Shown piece after piece: positions 54,645-64,000 of a stretch of 64,000 nucleotides of DNA. The translations under genes were made by a program, and so were the position numbers. Below the pieces are notes generated by a model that saw only the letters and a list, made by a program, of their open reading frames with translations, did not search any database and was not told the origin of the DNA. This stretch comes from Dactylorhiza incarnata (taxonomy: Eukaryota; Streptophyta; Magnoliopsida; Asparagales; Orchidaceae): NCBI GenBank assembly GCA_033032865.1, contig JAWHQI010000228.1, positions 3,324,501 to 3,388,500 on the forward strand. Reading direction: 5' to 3'. Positions within the stretch are counted from its first letter, which is position 1; each line of letters opens with the position of its first letter.

Positions 54645-56134
54645 TGCTTATCCTTTTTGCAATTTTTCTGTTCCTTATCTACCTTTTCTTTTCAAGTTTT
54701 TCCCTCCTCATTCTTGTTTATAAACATTGGGGATAATGTTTATTTTTAAATGTTCTCTAATGTTTGTTTTTATTCAAAAAATTCAAAAAAATTAGAAAAA
54801 CACTTTTAATACAAAAAAAATTCAAAAATATTTAAAAATCATAAAAAAATCTTCTTTTGTCTTCTTTTTCAATTTTGTTTTTAAAATATGGAAATTACAA
54901 AAAAAATTATAAAATTAAAAATTTAATTTCTTGCGAAAGGGCCGTGTTGGGCTTTCATCCCACAAAACTGCCTAGTACCTTGCGAGCCCGTCATTAGGTA
55001 GCCTTGGGAAGTCCAAGAACAAAAAAAAAATTATTTCTGTTTTATTTTTCTTGTTCAAGCAAATATAAAAATATAAATAAAACAAAATGTTTTTATAAAT
55101 TTTGTATTATTAGATGCTTCCTTACTTTTTATTTGAGTCCAACCAATTTTAATTATGAGCTTTTATTTATATGACTTTTAAAAAAAAATTCTTTTTATGT
55201 GTTTTCTATTTTATGTGTCTCTTCATAATTTGTTAGATTTAATTTTTAGATAAATTTGATTTAAAGAATTTTTCATTATTTTGATTTAATTAGAATATTT
55301 CTTAGTTTTGTTTTCTCTCCTTAAAATATCATGAATTAATTTTGTAGCAATTGTGCTTAAGATCTTTAGATTTTTATTATATTAACTTTAGCTCATAGAT
55401 TCTTAAAGATTTCTTAATTTATTTTCTATGCTCTCAAAATAGTTATCTTGAAAATTTTATAGCCTTTAAACTCTAGCCCCTTCTTTTACTTTACCCTTTT
55501 GATTGGCAAAAAAAAATATAAAAGATCATATGTCATGGAATGAGAGGATAAAATTCATCATTCCTAAACATATGCACCCAAATTTGTAAAAGATTATATG
55601 ACATGGAGCTGAGAGGATAAAATTCATCACTCCTAAACATATACATTTGGGGTATTAAAAAAGAAGAGTATCTAAAAAAATGGAAATGAGAGGATAAAAT
55701 TCATCATTTCCCAATTAAAAATCTCTTCTATGCCAATTTTACCCAAACTTAATCAATATCATTTCATATTCAAGATATTTATGAGAGAGCTTAGTTAATA
55801 TTTTAGGTTTTCTATACAGTTTCGAATGATAATAAAAGTTTCTATAATTCTAATCTTAGATTATTTTGCTTAATTCAATACAATTTTGTTTATGAAAATT
55901 TAATTAGAGAATTTTTGAAACTAATTTTTATTCTATGCATGTCAACTTATGAATCATGATTTATTTCTTATGAATCTAAATTTTATTTCAAAACTCATTT
56001 ATGTATGAGTCATGTGTAATTTTAAATGAATAATTAGGAGTAATTTTTTTTTTTGAAATGTCATATAAATTTTATTCTCATACTTTTGAATTGGTTTTGC
56101 TCTGGAATAGCAAAAGCTTAAGTATGAGGGTATT
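54645..56134 (+). other. Noncoding 3' region of element D
   Basis: AT-rich and without genes. It contains an 80-nt block matching C (54935-55016), GAGGATAAAATTCATCA repeats (55544-55710), and ends in GCAAAAGCTTAAGTATGAGGG as PPT region. It mirrors C at 28164-29572. Confidence 0.75.
55540..55710 (+). repeat. Direct repeats around GAGGATAAAATTCATCA (element D)
   Basis: Three copies at about 55544, 55611 and 55689, with CCTAAACATATRCA and ATATGACATGG between. Equivalent to 28568-28815 in C, in the same element-relative place. Confidence 0.85.
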
Positions 56135-57678
56135 TGATAGCGCATTATTTATAGTTATTTTTATATAATATTTTAATAGTAATTAATTAGTTTTTAAATA
56201 ATTTTAGTTTAATATATATCTAATTTACTTTATTTTGTGTTTTCAGGTAATCTGGGGCTGCTAATAACAAATTCAAGCCCACAGCCGTGTTCATGGGAAA
56301 TACCAGAACAAATCTGCAAAAATCCTCAGTACACGCCCCAGGTCACGGGCGTGACCTGGGGGCGTGACCATGGTCATGGCCGTACTCCGCTTTCAGCTCC
56401 CAGAAATCGCTGTCACGTCAGATTAAGATTACACGCCCCAGGTCACGGGCGTGACCAGGGGCATGACCTTCAGGTCACGGGCGTGACTCGCCAGATATGC
56501 ATTCAATACAAGCAGTTTCCGCCGCCGAGCCGTTCCAGTTTACACGCCCTTGGTCACGGGCGTGACCAAGGGGCGTGACCTCTCCCGCAACTGCCAGATA
56601 CAGATCACGCCGTTTCCTGTCGTTTCCTGACTCGGTCAAGACACGCCCTAGGTCACGGGCGTGACCTAGGCCGTGACCCGTCGAGATGATCAATTTTGGC
56701 GGTTTTTCGTCCCCAACGTTCACGGGCTTTCATGACGCAGTTACGCAGCTTACACGCCCTTGGTCACGGGCGTGACCAAGGGCGTGACTCACCATCTGCC
56801 TATAAAAGCCAGCTGCTGCCAAAGTGATGGGAATGCAGTCCATGCTTAGTTTGGATCGTTTCTAGTATAGTTTTTCTGCATTTTTCTTAGTGTAACTTTA
56901 TTTTATGTCTTGTCTTTTTAATTCCTAGCTTAGATTTACTTTATTTGCAATTGTACTTTTCTTTACATAGAAATAAAAATGTCTTTCTTCTCAATTATGT
57001 TTTGCTAATTTTATTTACATTTGATCGGATGAATTCTTAAGTAGTGATATTTAGTAATCTCTTTTTCATAGTTTGGTTTTCGAAAACTAGGATTTATCTT
57101 TGAATTAAATTGCTTCAAATTCATATGTCGCGAATATGTTTCTCGATCTAAGATCCGTATGCTAGTGATCGAGAGATCCATGCAAACGAGGAGATCACTC
57201 AAAGATAAAAAGATTTACATGCATTCCTCGAGAGAGGGTGACGCAAATCTTCCGGATTGGAATCAAATCCAATAGTGGGGCTCACCGCGTAAAACAAGCT
57301 TAGGGGTTTCGACTGACCGAGGGGTCTTAATCGATCAACCTAAGGTTAGATGATAGTTCTCTCGAGAGAGGCTCTATCATATTTTGGGAACCTCCACGGT
57401 CAAGTTTGTCTAAATCCATTTCTTATGAATTCTAGATTTACTAAGTATTTTACTTATGAAGGATTCTCGATCAAATGTCTCCTTTCTTTTATTATTTCCT
57501 TTATAAAAATCTTTTAAATATTTTTCCGATAAAATAATATTAATTTACGTGAGAAAGATTACTCGACGGGCCTCGGGCAAATACGACATCCTTCCTATAC
57601 TATATTTCGATAGGTATACTTGCCTACATCGGGATATTAGTTGAAATTATTTTTAATACTACATAAAAATCCTTATCA
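56135..57678 (+). repeat. 3' LTR of element D
   Basis: Close to the 5' LTR up to about 57550, with five GC-rich palindromes (56332-56786) and TATA CTATAAAAG at 56800-56808. The last 130 bp differ strongly from the 5' LTR, yet the end is still ATCA followed by the CCTAG duplication. Confidence 0.85.
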
Positions 57679-57683
57679 CCTAG

Positions 57684-57939
57684 CGCAAAAAACCTACGAA
57701 ACGGACAAAACTTACCACGCACACGACGAGAGCTTTCCAGATCTATGCTCTGGCGAAGATTTCGAGCACCGGAGCTCCGTCGGCGGCAGTGGGAAAGCCC
57801 GGGAAAACCCCACTCTCTCACTCTTTCTCTCTCTCGAAACCTCTGGTCTCGTTCGGGAATTTAGGAAAGAAGAAGATGGAGAAGAAGAAGAATATAATAA
57901 TATATATATATACAGAGATAATGGACGACAGTAAGAAAA

Positions 57940-58022
<83 letters not shown>

Positions 58023-58540
58023 GAAAAGAATGGCCGAACCAACGGTCGCCGATTCTAAGGATTTTTTTGAGACAACGGTTATAGTCGTATGACTTAATAC
58101 GTTCAAATGATTGAGAATATAGTCATATGGTTAAAGAAAATAATTTTTGAACTCGTGTAGTTATATTACTTCAATTTTATAGAGAGTCATAATTCAATTA
58201 TTTTGAGCATTGGTAGTTGTTGACAAGTAATCAAGAGTTGGAAGAGTTATTTTTTAATTATGTTGAGAGATGGGTAGAACCGTTAACCGAACCGGAAACC
58301 GGACCGTAGTGAATGGTTCAGATCCGATTCTATACTTTAGAACCGTGGGTCGGTTCCGGTTTCAAAAATTTGAAACCGAATCTATATGGGTCGGTTCTTA
58401 ATTTTAGGTGGGTCCGCTTCTAATTGTTACTTGTAGGCTTCTTCTTGAATTCTCGGTCAAAAGCTCTTCGGCATTCGTGATAGCACGAATTACGCTCCCA
58501 ACATCCTCGCCTTTCTCTGCCCTCCTTCACTGCCGCGGTC
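57684..58540. other. Unassigned flank and upstream region of the PDAP1-like exon
   Basis: 57684-57900 is GC-richer unassigned sequence that was contiguous with 33676-33954 before D inserted. A (TAA)n tract follows at 57942-58022. 58268-58430 is dense in GAACC/GGTTC words. No clear TATA box was found upstream of the ATG at 58541. Confidence 0.5.
57942..58022. repeat. (TAA)n microsatellite
   Basis: About 27 uninterrupted AAT/TAA units, preceded by a short (AT)n. Tyr-rich or Leu-rich minus-strand open frames over it are artefacts. Confidence 0.98.
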
Positions 58541-58607
58541 ATGGTGAGAGGCAAGTTCAAGTCCAAGCCCACAGGTCGGAGGCTTTTTTCAACGCCGGAA
58601 GAGATGG
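58541..58607 (+). CDS. First coding exon of a PDAP1-like phosphoprotein gene
   Basis: An ATG in a good plant context (GCGGTCATGG) opens 22 codons, MVRGKFKSKPTGRRLFSTPE followed by EM, ending at ATGG|GTAAGC. I recognise this as the N-terminus of the conserved plant 28-kDa heat- and acid-stable phosphoprotein family (PDAP1/PAP1-like), whose members begin with a GKFKxKPTGRR box before an FST(P/A) segment. The family is small, charged and nuclear/cytosolic, with RNA or growth-factor association described in animals; plant function is little known. The exon ends in phase 1, which fits a following Val or Ala codon in homologues. No second exon was found up to 60310; MITE, LINE and element G lie downstream, so intron 1 is long or the gene is broken. 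Confidence 0.6.
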
Positions 58608-59137
58608 GTAAGCTCTCCGTCCCATCTCTTGTCCAATCTCTACTCGTATTATCTATGTGATTCGGATCTCAGCTGTTCTTGTTGTTCTGTAGATGGGATT
58701 AGGTTTAATCGTAAGCGTCATGATTCTTTTTCGAAGAGAGTATATTTTATCATTGTCTATTGATTACTATTTGATTCTTGGTAAGAGACAATCAATTGTT
58801 GTAGTTTGAGTTAACTAGTGCGATTATGTACCTGGAATGGAAGATCTAAATCACACTGTCTGTTCATGGTAAAACTTTAGAAGCTTTGGCCTTTGGGTAT
58901 TTGCTAGCATAGAGGGCTTTGGGTGCCAGCTTGAGACAATTTGACAGCTTGGACTATGTGAACTATCTTCTCTTTCATTAGGAACATGAATAACTAAAGC
59001 TAAGGCACTTATTATACTCTACACAATAGTTAGGTTTAAGACATAAAGATTTTGATTGAAGGTTGAGGGAAGAAAGAAATGAAGTAAATTGGGAGAAAAA
59101 TCAAACAAAGGTTTTCAATTGAGTACAAAATGTGTAA
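58608..59137 (+). other. Putative intron 1 sequence
   Basis: Starts GTAAGCTCTCC and is T-rich, as expected for a plant intron. No other gene was seen. Confidence 0.45.
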
Positions 59138-59845
59138 GGCTTCATTTGGGAGAGTGACCGCGGTTGTAAAAGGAGCTGTTGTAAATGCAGGTTTGTAAAT
59201 GGAGCTGTTGAAAATTGGCTGCTGAAAATGAAGATCTGTTTGGATAGTCTGTATTTGCAGAGCTGTTCAGAACAGAAAATCATTTGGCAAAATAACGTTT
59301 ACGTTAATTATATATATATAATTATACAATTAGTTTTATATATTATGTTTTAAGAAAATAATTTTTTATTAAATTTTTCATAGTCATAAGTTTTTTTAAT
59401 TAACCTCCCGTCGGTGACCTCCAGATGGAGGAGGAGTGGGAAGAGGAGCTGGATCTTGGAGGAGGTGGAGGCTGTGAGTTATAAATTGCTGTGCCGGGCA
59501 TCTAATGGGGTTTTTATTTTCAGGTGGAGGATCGTGAAGCAGGAGGACGGTGTCGTCGGGAATGGTTAAAGAGGGTAGAAGATCAGGCGTGAGAAGTTTT
59601 GGGGGTTGGCGATGATGTTCGTTGATTCATTGTCTTCTCCGGTAGTTCCGGTGAGGTTAAAAAATTCCAAAATTTCTGAAAACGCGGCTAATTGGAGGTT
59701 GGGGTTGGCGGCTGCAGCCGGTGGAAATCGTTAAGGAGCGAAACACGTGCAATTCGAACTGGAGGCGGAAAAACAAATGGATTTTGGCCGCCCAATTGCG
59801 TTTTGATAAAACACACTTCTACAAAACGCCACGCCAAATGAAGCC
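59138..59845. mobile_element. Harbinger/Tourist-type MITE
   Basis: Terminal inverted repeats GGCTTCATTTGG and CCAAATGAAGCC, with a TAA target duplication at 59135-59137 and 59846-59848. The TAA target and GGC ends fit PIF/Harbinger. It has no transposase. A GC-rich middle (59400-59720) with GGAGGAGG-type sequence contrasts with the AT-rich arms and could be captured host DNA. Confidence 0.75.
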
Positions 59846-59848
59846 TAA

Positions 59849-60320
59849 GTCTATAGATTCTCATCATTTCTATTATTTAATTTTCAAGAGAAGAAGCGAA
59901 TTCAATTCATTCCTAAAAGGGAGTTGAAAAACAAGAGCATAAATGCTACGAAGAAAAAGTAGAATAAAGTTCCCATATATATCCTTTTAATATCAACCGT
60001 TTCAAGATTATACACCTAGTTTTCTTATTACATTAAGACAACATCCTCATTATCAATAAGCTTTAATTTCTCAAGCTAATTATATTATAAATTATGAATT
60101 TGTATTTAATAAATCTAATTAAAAATAATTAATGCCAACTTATCTAATAAGATTGTTTTTAAATACCACTCATTCAATTACACATTAAGCACTAATTAGC
60201 ATTCTTAAATCCTAACTAAAATCTAATTAGTTGAAAACAAAATATTTAATTATTTTTACTGTGAGGAATTAAGGGAATTGATTAATCAGTTTTCAGTTAA
60301 CTTTTTTCAACAGTAGCTAG
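59849..60320. other. AT-rich sequence without a gene
   Basis: Nothing recognised between the MITE and the LINE tail; it may be intron of the PDAP1-like gene. Confidence 0.5.
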
Positions 60321-60425
60321 CCAACAACAACAACAACAACAACACTCAAGCCTTTATCCCACCATAGTGGGGTCGGCTATATGGATCCTTTGTCGCCATT
60401 GCGCCCTATCTTTAATCATAATTTC
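60321..60425 (-). mobile_element. 3' tail of RTE-type LINE
   Basis: (CAA)n followed by CTCAAGCCTTTATCCCACC and TAGTGGGGTCGGCTATATGG, which is the typical 3' tail of plant RTE LINEs on the opposite strand. It continues at 62533 beyond element G. Confidence 0.85.
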
Positions 60426-60681
60426 TGTTACGCGAGTGCATATTATTATTAGTGTATTTCCTATTTTTATTAGTTTGCTTTAGGTAAATGGTGTGAGCCC
60501 CCTCCCTATATAAGGAGGTGTCTTGGGAGTTTAGGTTCATCTTTCATCTTCTAGGTTTTTGAACTCTCATTTGGAGAGGAGCTTCAAGGAGGAACCAGCC
60601 TCCGGAAGTTGGCACGAGCATACCTCGTGATTGTATCCCTGTTATTTCATTTACTGTAAGTCTTTTCTCCTACGCGTAATA
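60426..60681 (+). repeat. 5' LTR of element G
   Basis: 256 bp, TGTTACGCG to TACGCGTAATA. TATA box CTATATAAG at 60506-60514 in a CCTCCCTATATAAGGAGG context. TTTGGTCCGACC follows as the likely primer site. Confidence 0.8.
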
Positions 60682-61212
60682 TTTGGTCCGACCCAGCCTG
60701 CCCGCCTGCATCCAGTGCCGCCGGGTTCGTCCCGCTATTTTCTCTGCCTCGACATCTGCGCGGGATCGCCCCTGCATCGACGGTGCCACACGTCTCTTTT
60801 GCGTCGACAACGCCGTTCGTTCCCAGCGACGATCGACCCTCTGCTTCAACGTTTGCTCGTCGATAGTACCGCCGGTCGATCGAGCCTTCTGCATCGGGCC
60901 TCTGCGTGTCGCCCGCTCCGCTAGATCCTCTCGTCGACCCTCGTCGCACTCTCAGCCTGCTCCAGTTCGACAGTACCGACGATCGACGTCTGCTCTGTTC
61001 GTTCCTTCGTCTTGCACCAACCCCGCCTAACAGTCCTCTACCTGCTCTTTTCTCGGCAACACCGTCCATCACTCTCTGGCCCGTCAATAGTAATCCGCTG
61101 CCTCCTTGGCTGCGCCGCTCGATTCCGGGCTCCCTATAGCCCTGCAGTCCTCTGTCTGCACGCATCTCCTCTCACTCCATCTCGCATCTCTAGCTTGTGC
61201 CCTCTTCTTCAT
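60682..61212 (+). other. GC-rich leader of element G
   Basis: Untranslated leader rich in CGTCGAC and GCCTGC words. Open frames on both strands here reflect the high GC content and resemble no protein. Confidence 0.5.
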
Positions 61213-62212
61213 ATGCCAAAGGGTGGGATGGAATCTCGCTTGGAAGCCCTCGAACAAGCTCTCACCACCATCAACTCTCGTCTCGAGACCCAAGCCGAGT
61301 AGTTCACTTCGATTTTGGCCATGCTCCACAACTTGCAACCTGTACATAACTCTGGGACTACTACCGCCTCTGCTTTGGGATCCATAAGCATCGTGATTCC
61401 CGAAGAACCCGCATTGGTCGGATTGCCTACTCCACAACTTCCACGCCTCGACATTCCCACATTCAATGAGACTGACCCCCTTGGGTGGATTGCCCGCGCC
61501 GAACAGTTTTTTGACATTCAGTAGACTCCTCCGACGCAACAGGTCTCCACAGCTCTCACGGAGGCCCTCATTCAGCGGTATGATCACCGCTACTCCGGCT
61601 CTATGATCGAGCGCCTTTGCGGGGTCCGTCAAACCGACTCCATTGACTCGTACATTGATGCATTCATCGAATTGGTCACCCATGTCCCAGGTCTTCCACC
61701 CGACCATTACTTGGGCTACTTCATGCACGACTTACAACCCTATATTCGAGCTGCCTCTGCACCCTCCAACCGTTAACTGTCAACCAAGCCATGAACCTCT
61801 CCCCACTAGTGGAGACCGAATTCCTAGCGATGTCCGGGGACATTCCTTCCTCATCGCCTCCCTCCAAACCTCCCTGCCAACCATATTTTCCTACCCCTCT
61901 GAAACATCGACCACCGCCACCTCCTCTACCTCGCCCACCCATTATGGGTCCATGCCACAACCGTCATACCCCTACTCACCACCTTTCCAACTAGGAGTAC
62001 AATGACTTACGAAGCAAGGGTCTATGCTTTCGTTGCAAGCAACCCCACTGTTCTGATCATGATTGTTCTGTAAAGGAGTTCCGGGACCTCATCGGGGAGG
62101 ACATGGACGAGATCGGCGCGACCGACTTTGACGCCCTTCTGCGCACGGACGTACCGCCAGACGGAGCTCCGGGTACCTCGGCAGCAACCCACTCGCGGGC
62201 ATATCGCTACTA
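61213..62212 (+). pseudogene. Ty3/Gypsy gag remnant of element G
   Basis: The ATG at 61213 starts MPKGGMESRLEALEQALTTI, a coiled-coil-like gag start. The frame runs through stops at 61300 and 61522 (both in Gln-like positions). It keeps the gag core LDIPTFNETDPLGWIARAEQ, FFDIQ and YIDAFIELVTHVPGLP. The central gag part between TPPTQQVSTAL and EALIQRYDHRY is shortened compared with usual Ty3 gag, pointing to an internal deletion. After further frame breaks a Cys/His stretch CFRCKQPHCSDHDC (about 62030-62070) represents the zinc knuckle. No protease Asp motif follows. Confidence 0.7.
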
Positions 62213-62268
62213 GACGACGGACAACACTCTGACCTCGGGGACAAGGTCGATTTTCTGACGGGATGTAT

Positions 62269-62532
62269 TGTTACGACTTACGCGCGTGCGTATTATTATT
62301 AATGTATTTCCTATTTTAAATAATATGCTTTAGGTAAATGGTGTGAGCCCCCCTCCCTATATAAGGAGGTGGCTTGGGAGTTTAGATTCATCTTTCATTT
62401 TCTAGGTTTCTGAACTTTCATTTGGAGAGGTGCTTCAAGGAGGAACCAACCTCCGGATGTTGGCACGAGCATAACTCGTGATTGTATCCCTGTTATTTCA
62501 TTTACTGCAAGTCTTTTCTCCTACGCATAATA
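62269..62532 (+). repeat. 3' LTR of element G
   Basis: 264 bp, TGTTACGAC to TACGCATAATA. TATA box CTATATAAG at 62357-62365. A PPT-like GACGGGATGTAT precedes it. Confidence 0.8.
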
Positions 62533-64000
62533 GTTTAACTAATGCCTAAATACATCATGTCTTTTCTTGTAGTTTCATTCCAAGTCTTTTTTTGTCTACC
62601 CCTCCTCCGTTTAACATGTTTTGTGACTAAACTTTCACAATGCCTAACTGGTGCCTCTAATGGTCTCCTATGTACACGTCCGAACCATCTTAAACGAGCT
62701 TCTCGCATCTTCTCTATAATTGGCGTCACTTCTATCTTATCCTTGATACATTCATTCCTATTTTTATCCAGTCTCGTGTGACCACATATCCACCTAAGCA
62801 TTCTCATCTCCGCAACTCCCATTTTTTGCTCATGTACACCATTCACTGCCCAACACTCAGAACCGTAGATCATTGCCGACCTAATTGCTGTACGGTAAAA
62901 CTTGCCTTTAAGTTTTAATGGTACTTTACGATTACATAAGATCCCAGACGCGCCTCTCCACTTCAACCAACCTGCTTGGATTTTGTGTATTACATCTTTA
63001 TCTACACCTCCATCTCTTTGAATTATCGATCCCAAATATTTAAAGCACTCACTGCTGGAAATATCTTGCTCACCCAATTTAATGACGGAGTCATCCGACC
63101 ATCTTACATTACTAAATTTAATCTCTATATACTCCGTCTTTGTCTTGCTCAACCTAAAACACTTCTTTTCTAAAGTGTCTCGCCAAGATTCAAGTTTCGC
63201 GTTTACACCCTCGCGCGTCTCATCGACCAAAACAATCATCTGCAAATAATAAACACCAATGTATTGCTTGTTGGATATGTCCGGTGTGCTCATCTAAGAT
63301 AAGGGCTTAAAGCTGACCCTTGATGTAAGACAACAACGATAAAGAATTCCTGTGTTAATCCTCCAGATGTCCTCACCCTGGTCACTGAGTTTGTATACAT
63401 ATCTTTGATTACGTCAATGTATGATACATTTACACCTTTATTTTTTAAGACTTTCCACAAGATCTCTCTTGGAACCCTATCATGAGCCTTCTCCAAATCG
63501 ATAAATAACATATGCAAATCTTTTTGTCTTTCCCGATAGTTGTTAATGAGTTTCCTCATGAGATGTATAGCTTCCATGGTTGACCTCCTTGACATGAATT
63601 TAAATTGATTCTCTGAGATGCTAGTCTCTCGTCTTACTCTTCTCCCTATTACTCGTTCCCATAGTTTAGTTTCATAGTATGACTCATTAATTTAATTACC
63701 CTATAACTGACACAATTTTGTACATCTCCTTTGTTCTTATACAAAGGTACCAAAATACTTTCTCTCTATTGGTCTGACATTCTCTTTATCTTCAGTATCT
63801 TATTGAAGAAATTTGTAAGCCATAAAATTTCTTCCCTCCCTAAACATTTCCATACATCAATGGGTATATTGTCTGACCCAACCGCTTTTCCATTTTTCAT
63901 CTTCTTCAGAGCGTCATTTATCTCTGATGCTTGAATTTTACAATAAAAAGTTATGTTTCTATACTCCTCTGATTTACTTAACTCTTCCAAGTTCAGTTCA
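62533..64000 (-). pseudogene. RTE-type LINE reverse transcriptase, partial
   Basis: Minus-strand non-LTR RT running off the right edge. Pieces in order: 63766-63990 (KMKNGKAVGSDNIPIDVWK), 63290-63595 with the palm motif LFIDLEKAHDRVPRE and LHQGSALSPYL, and 62535-63293 with the C-terminal part (FKYLGSIIQRDGGVDKDV, GSECWAVNGVHEQKM, MLRWICGHTR, RLRWFGRVHRRP). The FADD active site is encoded near 63240-63252 but followed by a 1-base deletion, so it is out of frame with the piece that follows. The upstream endonuclease is beyond the window. The motifs match plant RTE LINEs, in line with the (CAA)n tail at 60321. Confidence 0.9.

Larger units (their letters stand above)
33955..57678 (+). mobile_element. 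Gag-only LTR element D (relative of C), split by E
   Basis: The LTRs at 33955-35530 and 56135-57678 are flanked by exact CCTAG (33950-33954, 57679-57683). A tRNA-Asp-type primer site with one mismatch, one gag-like ORF (35690-36671), and a PPT-like AGTATGAGGGTATTT before the 3' LTR define the element. Without the 17.9-kb Copia element E it would be about 5.8 kb, close to C. No pol was seen. Confidence 0.9.
60426..62532 (+). mobile_element. Short gag-only Gypsy-type element G, inserted in the LINE
   Basis: A 2.1-kb element with LTRs at 60426-60681 and 62269-62532. The flanks ATTTC and GTTTA are an imperfect duplication that could derive from a common ATTTA. It holds a Ty3-type gag remnant and no pol. 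Its very small size and GC-rich leader (60690-61210) fit a TRIM or TR-GAG derivative. Confidence 0.8.

Noticed and set aside
57818..58106. Poly-Tyr and poly-Leu frames
   Set aside because: Translations of the (TAA)n microsatellite.
60647..61165. 172-codon Arg/Gly-rich frame on the minus strand
   Set aside because: Lies in the GC-rich leader of element G, opposite to gag, with no recognisable domain; composition artefact.

Overview
The window is repeat-dense nuclear DNA of a flowering plant, probably a dicot. It holds nested LTR retrotransposons, a plant-type RTE LINE, a Harbinger-type MITE, and one short exon of what looks like a normal host gene. No bacterial, organellar or rRNA/tRNA genes were seen. 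Almost every coding region is a broken retrotransposon gene with in-frame stops or frameshifts.

Layout. (1) 1-17391, minus strand: Ty3/Gypsy element A1 of the Tat lineage (gag, protease, RT, RNase H plus a second archaeal-type RNase H, integrase). An antisense intron-containing ORF lies in its 3' part. Its 3' LTR lies left of the window. A1 is split by Copia-type element B (6174-14264, 5-bp target duplication), which has a gag gene but no pol. (2) 17392-19345: 3' fragment of an older Copia element X, into which A inserted, then a truncated LTR of element C (19346-about 19910). (3) About 19911-27658: second copy of a 7.7-kb tandem duplication, carrying A2 (truncated integrase side), X and the start of C. 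A2 lacks B, so B inserted after the duplication. (4) 27096-32389: complete element C, minus strand, a gag-only element with an Athila-type tRNA-Asp primer site. X then resumes and ends with its own 3' LTR (32510-33675). (5) 33955-57678: element D, plus strand, a relative of C. It contains Copia element E (36728-54639), which contains Copia element F (38327-49697). All three have exact 5-bp target duplications. (6) 57684-64000: host-like flank with a (TAA)n tract, first exon of a PDAP1-like gene (58541-58607), a MITE (59138-59845), and an RTE LINE (60321-64000, minus strand) split by a 2.1-kb gag-only element G (60426-62532).

Order of events read from the nesting: A and C both landed in X; a segment spanning A-X-C duplicated in tandem through a 3-bp microhomology; B then landed in A1. 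Independently, F landed in E and E in D.

The signals most worth following are: a 24-nt inverted repeat of fixed length iterated in the 3' region of A and again in its LTR; a sense/antisense gene arrangement in A with a clear intron; and a pair of divergent gag-only families (C and D) that share an unusual acidic protein, a stem-loop just after the stop codon, and arrays of 34-nt near-perfect GC-rich palindromes in their LTRs.
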